64,000 nt of DNA from Morella rubra. Its lineage: Eukaryota; Streptophyta; Magnoliopsida; Fagales; Myricaceae. Position 1 is the stretch's first letter. Every line of letters begins with the position of its first letter. The notes beneath the pieces are model-generated. The model was not told the origin of the DNA, searched no databases, and saw only the letters and a program-made list of their open reading frames with translations. The translations under genes were made by a program, and so were the position numbers. The stretch lies in contig CM025850.1 of the NCBI GenBank assembly GCA_003952965.2, positions 15,916,058-15,980,057 on the forward strand, written 5' to 3'. Shown piece after piece: positions 11,921-24,080 of the stretch.

Positions 11921-13065
11921 CTTCTCTACTCTGTCGTTGTGCTTCCCCTTGTTTCCACTCTTAAATTATACTCGACAAAAGCCATTTCCAAAACTCAAAA
12001 ACTTTGCAATCTTGGATTACATTTTTCAAAAATATTTTTAGATTTTTATTTTTCATAATCAAAATTTAAAGTTTTTTTAAAAATAAAGAATTTATATTTT
12101 GCCCAAGATAATTTTTTTCTCCAAACATTCTTTTCAAACACCAATAAAAATTTTCATCTAATCATTAACCTTATTTTTTTCGTTATAAAAACATTAAAAA
12201 AAATCGTAAACAATTCTCCTCACAAAAACTTTCCTCCCAAATATATTTCTTCGGTAACTTTCACATTTTGAAAATATATTGATGAAATTTTCTCCTTCTC
12301 AATATTTTTTCTATAAACTCTACCAATTTTACTAATTACTAAAAAAAATATAAAATCTATTCTAAATCGAGTTCAAAACATAGGATAAGGAATGCTACTA
12401 CAGATGACTCTCTTAGCCTATACCTTCTACGATAGCACTCTTCCATAGATAATGAGTACTCCATCACATAAGACGGGGTAGGAGTGATAGAGGCTTCAGC
12501 CTAGAACCCTAACCAATACCTATCCCTCTCATGAGTACAACTTGTAAGCACTTGTGTTTAGCCCACACCTTAAGTTGATACTCCTTAGCCGACCTAGTGA
12601 GGAACTCAAAGAGCAATATAGCTCGAGTATTAGATAAAAAAAACAAAAAGACAATAAAGATGAAATTAAAGAAGGTGGATTGTTGAGAAGGTGAAGGATA
12701 AGCAAGCCTAAGTTCGAATGGGCTAACACCTGAAACAAACATAGAACCCGATTGTGGAACGATACCGCCAAAGACAACAACACACCTCTAACAAAGTTGA
12801 TAAGGCGTCAGGCCTAACACTAAGCACTAAAACCACCTCTGCTAGCCCAAGCTTCCAAGCCTCACACTAGTAGCCAATTGCCCTTAACTTGATCGGCCTA
12901 ATCCAATGCAAGCTAAGGTCTAACAAGAGAGTATAGCTTCAGGCCTAACTCCAAGCACTATAGCACCCATGCTAGCCTAAGTGTCAAGCCTAACCCTGAA
13001 CACTGAAGATAACGTCGCAAAGGCCAAAAAGCTTTCTTGGAGACTTCTATTTAATATTTGATTTA
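11921..13065. other. Promoter-side spacer of the BTB gene; includes a two-copy repeat
   Basis: The region upstream of the BTB start is AT-rich (12000-12370) and should include the promoter and 5' UTR. From about 12808 to 13010 a motif with 'aggcctaac..aagcacta..agcaccc..gctagcc' occurs twice about 125 bases apart. No gene was recognised. Confidence 0.45.
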
Positions 13066-13074
13066 ATAAAAAAA
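13066..13074. repeat. MULE target-site duplication, left copy (9 bp)
   Basis: ATAAAAAAA directly precedes the left terminal inverted repeat and is repeated exactly at 19560-19568. Nine base pairs is the usual target duplication length for Mutator-like elements. Confidence 0.85.
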
Positions 13075-13304
13075 GGCTTAGTATCTCTGTAGGTCCCTAT
13101 GGTATGGCCCATTTCTAAACTAGTCCCAAAAGAATTTTTTGTCCTAAACTAGTCCCTGAGCAATTAATCAATTCCTGTTAAGGTATTTTCGTCCACTCTA
13201 TAACTCATTTGGATGGAAAATTCGTAGTGGCAAATGAAGCTTCACGTCAGAAGCCCCACCTGGCACAATCATTTTAAAATTTGTCCATGTCATTTACCAC
13301 GTCA
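13075..13304 (+). repeat. MULE left terminal inverted repeat (about 230 bp)
   Basis: It pairs with 19331-19559 over essentially the whole length. Shared landmarks include 'gtcctaaactagtccct', 'aattcctgttaaggta' and 'tggcacaatca'. The arms differ by scattered substitutions and small indels, so the insertion is not recent. Confidence 0.9.
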
Positions 13305-14025
13305 TCAATACAAGCTTTGGCCCTAAAATCTATTGCAGAAAAGAGCTAAGTAAAAATCAACTTCCCATTTTTACCAAACCCGTAAAAGAGCCAAAATCCC
13401 CAAAATCTATCTTTGAAATCCTTGAAGCAAGCTCGTTGGAGAGAGGCGTTTGCGCAACTGGAAAAATTGAGTAGATCTATAGGAGGAGATTTATTTTCAT
13501 AGAGCACTCACACACCTTCATCTGGTTTTTCCACCTTCATCAAGAGTTCCACCTTCATCGGTTCCTATATATCTCGAAGGTAAGCCATGGTTTCGTTGAA
13601 CTCCACTTGTTTTTGCTCCCTTCCTATGCATTTGCGTCCATATGTAAAGACTTTATACTCCACAAATGAATCACTTGAATGGGTTAAAATGGTGGGTGGG
13701 TCTCGGCATTGTCTTTTCTGTTGAGCTGGAAAGTACATGGTCACATAGTAAACTATTATTGAAAGGTTCTGGGTATTTGTAATATTTTGTTCTCACATGC
13801 TTTTGTCTGATCAGTGGGGTAGATGCATTTTGTTGTGAGATAGATTCGACTCGGTGTGGTCCCAGAACAAATACTAGTTAATTAATTGAAAAGGACATCC
13901 ACTATACATCATTTGAGCTAAAACGTGGGCATTTGTCTTTATGCATTGACCATTTTGGACACTTATAAAGTAAATGAAAATGATATTTGCCATAGTACAC
14001 TGCAAAATGACGTTCTTTTTTTTTT

Positions 14026-17000
14026 TTGCTTTCATACATGCAAATATTGAAAATAATTCTCCATCATAAGGGTAGACTAAGCTTTGTGGTAGGAGATTAC
14101 CTTAGTGGCGAGGTCACTGATGTGGGAGGCATTGGTTCTATTACTCATCTTTACAAATTGTTGAGAGATGAATTTGGATACCACAATGTTGAAGATTGTG
14201 GTGCAAATTTGACGGTGAGAGTCTTGAGCGTGAGATAAACTCACTTGAAATTGATGTTGATGTTATGCATATCATTCAAAGGGTGGAGCCTACAAACTTT
14301 AATGCACTACATATCTACGTGGAATATTCTGTGAAAGCTGCAGATGTTATTCAAGATGAGATTTCCTTCACTTGCAGATCTGCCATCTGACGTTGGTGAG
14401 ACTATTAACATCGAGAGGGAAGGAGCTAGTGAACCTGAGATTGATATTGAGGCTGAGGGAAAAGCCAAGGTGGAAAAGCATGATCAGGTTGACGAAGATA
14501 ATGATGATGATGAAGATAAGGAGGAAGAAAAACAAGTCAATGATTTTTACTTGACGGACAGGGAAATGCCTGAGTTGTTTGAAGATAATGACGACACTGA
14601 GGGGGCAGCTACAAAGAACACTGAGCTGATGTAATTACGACACATCTAGGTGTCAAGAGGAAGAGGAGGCAACTGGTATTGGGGAGGCATCTGGGATTGG
14701 GGAGGTAGCTGGTATTGGGGAGAGTTTCGCTACTAGTTTTGAGAGAGCAGCCTCTCCAGCTGACACCATGAAATGGTTTAGGTATGTGACAGCTAGTGGA
14801 ATGGGAGAGGCTGCTGAGGATGAACCTCATGTAGTTGATGTTGACAGTGACATGGTTGACAACATGAGTGAGGGAGATAAATCTGACGTCAAAGGCCAGC
14901 CTAAAAGGAGGCGATATAGAGAATTTAATGAGGTTGAATTATGTGGGACAATGCATATAGAGACAGGACTGAAATTTCAAAGTGTTGAGATATTCAGGCA
15001 AGCCTTGACTAGATATGCAGTCCAATGAGGTTTTCACTACAAGCATTTGAAAAATGACAAACTTAGGGTGAGAGCAAAGTGCAGAAATGACTGTGGGTTC
15101 TTGATTCAAGCCTTATTCATGAATCATAGAGAGGCTTTCCAAATAAAGACTTTTCTCAAAGAATATAATTGTGGCACCTACCAAAAGAATAGGAGGTTTG
15201 ACCCTAAGTTCATTTGACACACTACTCAAAAGCCATAAGGGATAATCCTGCAATGCCACCCAAGGCACTTGGGTCACGCATTCGAAGAGACTTCAATGTT
15301 GGCATATCAAAAAATCACATGTACAAAGCGAAGAAGTTGGCTTTGGACATTGTGTATGGGAAGGAAGCGGAGTAATTCAAATATGTTTATGACTATGATA
15401 CAGCTACCTTTCAATACAACTTGGATAGTTCGATTAGAATTGCCAGGGAGAAAGGAAGTTCTTCCAGCGCATATACGTAAGGTTTGATGCATGCAAGAGA
15501 GGCTTTCTTGCCAGGTGTAGGCCATTCATTTCAGTCGATGGTTGCCACTTGAAGTTAGAGTTTAAAGGGCAGCTACTATGTGTAGTAAGGAAAGATGAGA
15601 ACAATAATATGTTCCCGTTTGCTATGGCGGTTGTGGACTTGGTTTCTCAGTATATTATTGGAGGATGTTACGATGGATGACAATCGTCGGTGGACTTGAA
15701 TGTCTGATCGACAAAAGGTATGGTAAATTTATTTAATATCTTTTACTTATTAGCTCATCAAAGTAATTTTTTCTTTTTAAATGATGGTAGGGTCTTCTAG
15801 ATGCTTTTGAAGACTTGTTGTTGGGTATGGAGGACCTACATTGCGTAAGACATTTGCATGCAAATTGCAAGTCAAAGGGCTGGAAAGGCCAAGAATTTAA
15901 AGCTGAACTTTATGGGTGTGCTAGGGCATGCACGCGGAGTCATTTTGACTTTCATATGGCTAATATAAAGAGGATGTACACAGAAGCCCACAAGTACCTA
16001 GATAAGATAGATTCAGCTGGCTGGTCATGTCACACCTTTGCAACTGATAGCAAGTGTGACCTCTTACTCAACAACATAGCGGAGACGTTCAATTCTTGGA
16101 TCAAAGATGCAAGAGATAAATCGATACTAATCATGCTCGAGGCAATTATAAGACAATTAATGAACCGACTTGTCAAAAAAAGAGAAGGTATCTTGCATGC
16201 GACATGGGACATTTGACCTCGTATAAGAAGAAAGTTGGAAAGGGTGAAGGATGGCTCACGGCTATGCATTTGTGAGTGGAGCGATGGGGTTCATTCGAGG
16301 TTGACAATCTTAATAAGGACGCAAGGTATTGTCGATCGGACATGCACGTATGGTAGATGGCAGCTAAATGAGATCTCGTGCTCTCATGCGTGCGCAGCTC
16401 TATACTTTGATCGAAGGATTCCCGAAGAGTACGTTGACGTATGTTAGCGAAAGGCAACATATGCAACATCATATGTAGTTACCATTCACACTATGCTTGG
16501 GTCCAGGGGTTGACGAAACATTGCCTCTGAGGGTGAGAATTATGCCTAATAGGCTAAGAAAGGCTCGAGTTCGTGCTAAGGATGAACCTCAACTTTCTTA
16601 TCGGGTGTTAAGAGTAGGATACGACATGCGTTGTGAAAAATGTGGCGTCGCTAGGCACAATGGTAGGACTTGCAAGAAACGTGCCAATCCCAACCAGCAA
16701 CAACAAGCAAAGAAACCGAGCAAGAGGCGAAACCAACCATAGGTATTTGACATTGTTAAAGTTCAAAAAATATGCATTTGTTTGCGTAGACTAATAAATC
16801 TATTTCATGAATTATGTTTCCAAGTCTGCCTTATAAAAAGCTAGTACCTTAGCCCAAGGAGAGAGGGATGTGTGGCGACACCAACCTACTCAGCAATAAT
16901 AGGTATTTCAGTTTGTTAAAGTTCAAAAAAATATGCATTTGTTTTCATTTTGTTTGTCGTAGACTAATAAATCTATATTAATTATGCTTCCAAGTCTACC

Positions 17001-17304
17001 TTAACAGAAGCTGGTACTTCAGCTCAAGGAGAAAGGGCTATGAGGCGACACCAACCTACTTAACAACAGTAGGTATTTCAGTTTGTTAAAGTTCAATAAA
17101 TAGGCATTTGTTTTCATTTTTTTTGCTGTAGACTAATAAATCTATTTCATTATTTTTGTTTCCAAGTCTGCCACACAAGAAGCTAGTACTTCAACCCAAG
17201 GAGACAGGGTTCTAAGGCAAAAGGGAAAAAAAAGGACAACACCCACTGCACTGGGCAACCCACACCCATCGGGTCCAACACCACCACCACTGCCACCAAG
17301 GTGA
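14026..17304 (+). pseudogene. Degenerate MuDR-type transposase gene of the MULE
   Basis: Mutator transposases cut and paste elements through an RNase H-like DDE core. Readable parts in order: an N-terminal PB1-like segment (14026-14230, GRLSFVVGDYLSGEVTDVGG); acidic linker (14430-14640); the MuDR DNA-binding region (14935-15220, GLKFQSVEIFRQALTRYAVQ then KCRNDCGFLIQA); the core with FISVDGCHLK (about 15520-15550) and WKGQEFKAELYGCARA (about 15880-15940); a SWIM finger (16350-16420, WQLNEISCSHACAAL); and a zinc knuckle (16630-16675, CEKCGVARHNGRTC). Reading is broken by TGA at 15026-15028, further stops or frame changes near 15220, 15480-15490 and 15690, and a stop at 16216. A probable intron lies near 15717-15790. 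The first catalytic D is visible, but the full DDE triad cannot be assembled confidently. No intact protein is expected. Confidence 0.85.
16741..17225 (+). repeat. Three-copy tandem repeat (160-170 bp) containing a short exon
   Basis: Units start with aggtattt at 16741, 16901 and 17071. Each carries an intron-like stretch ending near 'gtttccaag' or 'gcttccaag', followed by a coding-like piece (xxTSAQGER-RRHQPTQQ type), and the first two end at a gtatttcag junction that looks like a donor. The third copy instead runs on into a proline-rich tail (PHPSGPTPPPLPP) that stops near 17304. The pattern suggests tandem triplication of a 3'-terminal transposase exon with its intron. Confidence 0.75.
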
Positions 17305-17529
17305 TCACCCCGTCAGCATGCGAAACGAGTATAATATTTTGTAACTTAATATTTGGAACTTTGCAATTTTTTCTAACACTTGTGATTCACAGGGTTACTG
17401 CACTAGAAGGTCGCAACCAAGTGTCAAAACTTGAAGGCAGATGGAGATCCTAACCAGATTTTTGTGGATGATGGACTCGGCTAGCCTGGTCATTTTTTTG
17501 GGGAAGATGAGATTAGAACTAGTGGCAGA

Positions 17530-17765
17530 TGGCTTATAGAACTTTGCTTGCAGCTTGCCAAAGATGGTTTTTTTTGGAATCTGTAATTAGAACTAGTGGA
17601 TGATGGTTTGTATAAGCATAATTTTTTTGTTTTTGTTTTTGGTGGAAGATGGCTTGTATAACTTATGGATGATGGCTTGCCAAAGATGGTTTTTTTTGGA
17701 ATCTGTAATTAGAACTAGTGGATGATGGTTTGTATAAGCAGAAATTTTTGTTGAGGAAGTGAATC
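17530..17765. repeat. Imperfect repeats of a 55-60 bp unit inside the MULE
   Basis: The unit 'gatggttttttttggaatctgtaattagaactagtggatgatggtttgtataagca' type occurs at about 17563-17612 and 17681-17741, with shorter pieces between and upstream (17511-17545). It is non-coding, lies in the spacer between the two convergent MULE genes, and could be expanded 3' UTR sequence. Confidence 0.6.
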
Positions 17766-18113
17766 GAACTTATGGATTATGGTTTGTAGATGCAGATTAT
17801 TTTCTGTGGAAGTTAATGGTTGTAAGAATGAAATTGTGAAAATTTTCATTTTCAGGGTTTTGGGATGATTACCAAAATCGTTTATTTTCACTACCACTTT
17901 CAGTAACCTTGTGATTCAACAATAATGAAATTAAGAAATTGTTCATTTCAAGGTTTTGTGAAATTGTTCATTCAACAACAGTGAAAAAGAGCCAATAACA
18001 TCATAGTACCATTGTGATTTAACAACATCAGAGTGTATGATTAGAACATAATTGCAGCATAACTCATACAACAAGTCTCCAACTCTAGCATCCTCATTCT
18101 TCTAACGGAGGTC

Positions 18114-19173
18114 CTAAGCCAGAAACAACACTCCATGATGTATTGGCTTATACCAACATGATACAATCATCACAATAAAGAAGAAGCACCATGAACCACA
18201 CAACACAACTTTAAGTCTCAATTCCTTCACCTTCTGCCTGCGAATCATATCTTCCAGCCTCTTAACCTTTTGCACCAACCTACTCAGCACCTCGTCTCTG
18301 TGTGGGGGATCAAGCTACTGAAAATAATTGCGGGGTTTTTGACTCTGCCCAACCCAAAACAAAGCAATGGTAATTAATAACTCAATCTATGAAGGGATTC
18401 TATGTGAGTGCCATGAATGTGATCTATGTGAGTGCCATGAATGTGATCTATAAATGCATCCTTGCCAACCTGTGGGTGACAATTAATTTTGGGATACCTT
18501 GTTGGGGGTGATAAGAGTTATAATATTGTTTGTATCAAAAGAAAATGAAGGCTCATAACAAGGGAATTGCATAACTACTAAAAAGCATAAATGAAGAGTA
18601 CACAAACTCTATGATGGATGACCCTTGTCAAATTATCTTTTTCTTCCTTTCTTCTATTTAGGATGAACTATTCCCGAGTCCACTTGCAGGGTATCGGTGA
18701 TATTAATAAGACTATAGAACATACATGAAGAGTACATGAAAAGGGTCTATCTCCGACAGTTTTTCCCATTGCTCTAATGTATACTAGTATCTATAATTCA
18801 ATACACATAACATACAAGAAAAAGACATGAAAGATTGCGTACACCATCGTGATTAACATTAACAATCTATCGGCGCCCTATCTTTTTATGAAAAAGATAA
18901 ACAAGACCCAATTTGGGGACCCAAATTCTTGTGAAATTCAGAGAAGGAAAATTGGGGAAAATTTTCAAAACTACTAATCGATGCTTTGCCATAGTGAGCG
19001 CACCCATAAAAATGGTGGTCTGGGTTCCCTTCCATCATGGATGTTCGTAGACGGGCAACAACACTGCAATCGTAGAAGGGTAGATTCTGTGTGAGCATTG
19101 TCGCCTCTCCAAATACCCCAAACTCTACTACCATTACAGCCAAACGAAGAGATGCTGAAAAGCTTGAAGCCAT
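18114..19173 (-). pseudogene. GRF-type zinc-finger gene remnant carried by the MULE
   Basis: GRF zinc fingers are short C/H-rich nucleic-acid-binding modules common in plant proteins of transposon origin. The 5' exon runs from ATG at 19173-19171 to about 18968. After a 30-residue leader it reads YDCSVVARLRTSMMEGNPDH then HFYGCAHYGK, matching the GRF pattern (L-TS, NP-x-FYGC) with some expected cysteines lost. A GT donor follows near 18967. The 3' exon is 18314-18114, opening LDPPHRDEVLSRLV and continuing with a basic coiled coil (QKVKRLEDMIRRQKVKEL), a hydrophobic membrane-like segment (CFFFIVMIVSCWY) and TAG at 18114-18116. This coiled-coil plus C-terminal membrane anchor is usual for GRF proteins. 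The middle of the finger is not visible, so either a small exon is missing or the gene is broken. It is convergent with the transposase gene. Confidence 0.65.
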
Positions 19174-19330
19174 CCAAGAACCATCTAGTTGCTGGGTAGT
19201 TGATTCGAAGGAAGAAATTTTACCAATAGCTTAGGGCTCAAGACAACAGGTGTTTGATGACCAGTGACGACAGTGAATTCCGATTTTGGGTTTAACAAAG
19301 CCGTTGTAGGTTATTAAAAAAAAAAAAATC

Positions 19331-19559
19331 TGACATTGTAAATGACATGGACATATTTTAAATTGATTGTGCCAGGTGGGGCCTTTAACATGGAGCTCTG
19401 TTTGCCACAACAAATTTTCCATCCAAATGAGTTATAGAGTGGACGAAATACCTTAACAGGAATTGATTAATTGCTTAGGGACTAGTTTAGGACAAAAAAT
19501 TCTTTTGAGACTAGTTTGGGAATGGGACACACCACAAGGATCTATGGAGATATTAAGCC
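19331..19559 (-). repeat. MULE right terminal inverted repeat (about 229 bp)
   Basis: This is the reverse-complement partner of 13075-13304. The terminal bases are ...TTAAGCC at 19559. Confidence 0.9.
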
Positions 19560-19568
19560 ATAAAAAAA
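19560..19568. repeat. MULE target-site duplication, right copy (9 bp)
   Basis: ATAAAAAAA, identical to 13066-13074. Confidence 0.85.
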
Positions 19569-21279
19569 TGAATATAAATGAGTGTCATATGTGGTATTTA
19601 TACACCCCTATGGGCTTGGACAATAAGGGCCTTTTCTCGTAGAGGAAATGATTGATTGCCACACAATCAAATCCTCAAAGATCTTATTGAGGTTAGAAAA
19701 GAAAGATCTTGTAAAGATCATGCCTTTTTCCCCAAGACTAACTACTAAAATAGGAACAAATCAATCAAAGATTGATTGTCCACTTATTTAGCACATGTGG
19801 TTGGCCATATGCTTCCATATGGGAGCAACCCTAATTGCCACATGCTCTAAAATCTCCTAATTCAATCAAGGATCAATCTTCCCAAAATAAGGACCAAGAT
19901 TGTTTCCTTAATTGAATCTCACCAACATGGTAATGTTTGAGAATCAAAAGCAATAACATAACACCCCTAAAATAAGGGAATTCAGTCATATAGGGATCCC
20001 ACATGCAGTTTACCCTATATGGCCCCTCCTAGCCGCCTTGCTCCCCTGCCGCTGCTCTACCACCTTGTAGGGAGAGTTTATAAAAATGATCCCCAAGGTC
20101 TCCTAGCTCTTTTGAGATCATTCTTCCCATTTTCTCTGCCATGTGCCACAACATCTAGTGGTCATGTGGTGGTGCTACCAATCATTTCTTTTATGCTATG
20201 GAAACCTTCGTGAATCAACTCCCCATGTACTTTTGGATGCACCGTCATGGCTGGTGGCCATGTGGTGGTGCTACCAATCTTCTCCACTAAGCCTTGGGAA
20301 CCTCCTCGCATTAGCTCCCTATGCACCTTTAGTTGCACCGCCCTGACCGGTGGCCATGTGGTGGGGCCATCATTGTGCTCCTTAACTCCTCCTGAGTCTT
20401 CTAGCATTGCCTTCTCATATGCCATGCTGAGGCTTGTGGCCTTTTTAGCCACTCTTTAGTGTTGGCAATGCCATGAGACTTGCCAATGTGTTGCAGGGCG
20501 TGTCTTGGCTTGTGCCATGGCATGTCATAGGTGTGTCAGAGGTATCAACAAACTTCGTCTTAACTAGGTCTTGAGTTGGGGTCTTATCAGGGAGACCACT
20601 ATCCCCAAAAATTCTTACTTTCTAACTTTCCTACTTGTGTGTTTGGAGTCTCCAACTATATATCCTAAACGAAAGGAACCTATATTTTGTGTTTTTTTTT
20701 TAAATAAAAGCAAAATTTTGATATAATTTATATTTTTTTTCACTGATATAATTTTCATTAGTATTTATATATTTATGTATTGATCAAAAGTAGTCATTAC
20801 TAATCTTTCATCTAGTTTTTATTTAATTTCTCGCCTCCTCTGTATTATGATGTCGTTACAATCATAAAACCTTTTTTTATGGGTTTATGTATTGATCATG
20901 AGCAAAATTGGTACTTTAAGTTTTGCCTAGATATGTGCTTGAATGGCACTTAGTTTTGTGAATATTAATTGGTCATATATTATTTGAACAATATTTGTCA
21001 TAATTTTTTTCCATCATCTTAGCTCGGCCCCTAGGAAAAAAAAAACTGACATTGAAAGATGAGTGACTGTTTGGAAGTTCTAATCATGATAACTTTATGT
21101 AACTCAAATATAAGCAAATAGTTCAGAAACTTAGAAAAAGCCCAAATAACATAGCTTAAGAAAAATATAAAATATAAATTCTTTTAAGCATATGAATCTT
21201 TTATTTTCCATAAAATTTTACTTTTCTCTTCTAAACTATCGCTATTGTCATTTGAATGTTCAAATTATCATTTTCTTGA
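19569..21279. other. Intergenic or LTR-like sequence, no intact gene
   Basis: The stretch has features of an old retrotransposon LTR (leader-like 'gtggtatttatacacccc', tandem repeats), but no borders or target duplication were found. The open frames at 20019-20459 are products of a tandem repeat and show no domain. The part from 20690 to 21279 is AT-rich. Confidence 0.4.
20159..20440. repeat. Three-copy tandem repeat, period 96 bp
   Basis: Copies begin with tggtcatgtggtggtgctac at 20159, its tggcc variant at 20255, and a third at 20351. The period is exactly 96 bases, a multiple of three, so all copies stay in one frame, but there is no recognisable protein. Confidence 0.85.
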
Positions 21280-23111
21280 CACTACAACAAAATGGATTTT
21301 TTGGGATGGATTTCATTACGAAAGCTTTGTTGAGATAAAAATAGTATTTCATCCCCAAAAGCACCTTTCGGGACGGACAAATTTCCGTCCCAAAATAATG
21401 GCACTGTTCGAACCCTTCAAAACGGTTATCAGAACTATGTGTCCGAACGACTTCCAAAACTTTTTTGAAACGTGCGATCATCATCTAACGGTAAATTTAC
21501 CTTTGTTCAATATTAAGAATATCCTTTCAAACTGATAATTACTGTGACGTTCGATGCTTTTCAAATGAAATTCTGAGTTATTTATATATGGCTTGCTCAA
21601 AGCTTTAACTATGCTTATGCGTGGGATCTTTAGGGATTCAAATCTCGGCCGTAGGATCATGATGAAAAACTTTTTACATTAACTCTCATATATTCTGTAT
21701 TCTGAATTTAGCTTCTACAAATTGTGATCATGTCCATTAACATATCACAATTGACCCCTAAGATAATGATATTATTTTTGTGAAATCCTTTTTGCGAACA
21801 ATTATATGCTTATTTATCCTTTACCATACTATATTCTATATGAGCTAATAGGACAAGAATAATATTACTGATTAAGTTAGTTCATATAATTCTTAATTCT
21901 CAGTATGTACCCAATTGAACTCCTAAAACATTGCAATACATTTTTCTCAAATAAATATATATTTACTTAAAATATAAAAGTAAATAAAAACAGTGAAAAC
22001 ATTTTTCACAAAATCCCGCTGGGTAGCATTTTTATTTGAGTCTAAAATATACAGATATAATGAATATACTACTCAACAAGAGACTGGTAGATTCCACATT
22101 AAGCAATTGTACAAATTCACTTATAAAGGCACAACAAGTGTAGACCTATTATGTATTATTATGTATCTTGGTCTAGAACAAAGTGAGTCAATAAGGATCC
22201 GTAAAATCATACTCTTGCCTTTGATTCATTAATCATCGGCCTGACTTTTCGACATGTTGCTCAACAATATGACATCTTATGTCATTGCAAATACCAAAAT
22301 AATATAAAACAATATACAAGTATTAATTAATAACAAAATTATCTCATAAATTATTCAAAATGATTGGTTTTGAGGGCATCCATCTAACAGTTGCAATGAT
22401 TTGTGGTGTAAACGTTTGCACCATTTCGGATGTTAGAAAAACACGTTCGAAAATGTTCTTTCTATGTTCCAACGGTTAAAGATCTGTTCGTTCAATATTA
22501 GACTTTGGCGTTCGGACGTGTAAGAAGTTTACTGTTCGAACTGTCAAAGAACGAAAATGTTGAATCGTTCAAATTTGATTGAACGGCGAGTTGCATAAGC
22601 TTCCGAATGCTTTTTTTAACATTGGAATGGGTTTTATTTCGGATTTTTAAAAAATAAAAAATATCGGAAGAAAATTATTAAATAATGAAGTTATTAACAA
22701 AGTGTAATGTTAAATAATTAATCATAATATTTGAAAAAAACCAAAAAAATTTAAATATAATACGTATTAAAACAATAGTCTATATTGGCCGTCGTAGTGG
22801 GTCTAACCGCATCAAGACTTTTTGCAACTCTTCTTGAAGCTTCGTCTTCTAGAATCACAAATTGTAATCATTATCATGCTTAAATTATTGACAAAAATAA
22901 TCATTAGTAAAATGTTACAAGAATAAAAATATATATATAACTTACCTACACAGCTACTCAATGTCATCCCCAGAGAAGGTACTCCAATCTCCAGCCTAAG
23001 AAAAGCTAAGGCCTCAGACAAGACTGATACAGGTGAAGGATTATAACTAACATGTTTACACTGTTCAGACAGCTTGTTCTTGTTCAAACACGTTAAGAAT
23101 GTTTGTTTGTG

Positions 23112-24080
23112 GGAAAATGCACTTTGCACCCTTTAATTATGGGGGTACTGATACATTGCATCCTCATCTTTTAATTTCATGACATTAAGCCCATGAAATT
23201 TTAAAATTCATCGATTTGCACCCCATAGCCGAATTAGCTGTTAAATGTGACTGTAAATACCCACGTGATTCACTCCCACTTGTTATGCCACTTTGCCTTT
23301 TGGAAAAAATACACTTTGTACCCCCAACTATGAGGGTACTGATACTTTGCACCCCGATATTCTAATTTCGTGACATTTTCGTTGATTTGCACCTCACAAG
23401 CCAATTGACAGTTAAATGTGACAGTAAATCTGTCACGTGTTGCCCATGTGATTCACCGATGCAAATAAGGAAGTTCTTTAAATCATGGTATTCCGCTGAT
23501 AGACAAAGGATTTTTAGGAAGATATTTTTTATTTATTTCAAATCTGGTTATTTGTTTATTATTTATTTCCTATTCTATTTCCTAGTTTGTTTTCTAGATT
23601 GTAGTTCATCATTGAATTTTAGAATTTGTAGCATTCCATCTTTGACATTTTTTTTTAAAACTTTGAACGATTATAATTGCAGAGAGATTTTGTGTTTTGT
23701 TTTCCCTTCTCAGCTGTCAACGTGTCATTGAACCAGGAGGCTTTGCACGTGGCAAATTTATCGTCGCATTTAATGGTCAATTGGCTTATGGGTGCAAATG
23801 ATGAAATTTCATGAAATTGGAAGGGGTGCAAAGTGTCAGTACCTATAGTTGGGGGTGCAAGTGTATTTTTCTCAAAGGGCAAAATGGGCGTAACAAGTGG
23901 GAGTGAATCACATGAATGACATATGGTATTTACTGTGAGATTTAACACTAATTCGACTATGAGGTACAAATCGAAGAATTTTATAAGTTTATGGGTTCAA
24001 TGTCACGAAATTGAAAGATGGGGATGAGGGAATTGCAAAGTGTCAGTACCCCCGTATTTGGTGGTGCAAAGTGTATTCTC
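23112..24080. mobile_element. Foldback/MULE-type MITE, about 970 bp, with doubled terminal motif
   Basis: The two arms (about 23112-23450 and 23735-24080) are inverted copies. Each arm carries the same end motif twice: an outer copy (aaaatgcactttgcaccctt) and an inner copy starting near 23307 (aaaatacactttgtaccccc), mirrored on the other side near 23870 and 24075. The loop of about 285 bp is AT-rich and non-coding. The element interrupts the older CACTA-like copy; the paralogous site near 55490 lacks it. No clean target duplication could be fixed because both flanks are T-rich. Confidence 0.8.

Larger units (their letters stand above)
13075..19559 (+). mobile_element. Mutator-like element (MULE), 6,485 bp, structurally complete
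   Basis: Both ends carry long inverted repeats (13075-13304 and 19331-19559) starting GGCTTAGTATCTC on the left and GGCTTAATATCTC read from the right end, flanked by identical 9-bp duplications. Inside are a degenerate transposase gene on the plus strand with SWIM zinc finger and zinc knuckle, a triplicated short exon, and a minus-strand GRF zinc-finger gene. The borders were read directly. Family membership follows from the transposase motifs and the 9-bp duplication. It is probably immobile now because the transposase frame is broken in several places. Confidence 0.92.

Noticed and set aside
21600-21660. GGATTCAAATCTC with an upstream TGGCTTGCTC, possible tRNA or SINE promoter
   Set aside because: Arms do not pair into a tRNA fold and no SINE tail follows; lies within CACTA-like sequence.
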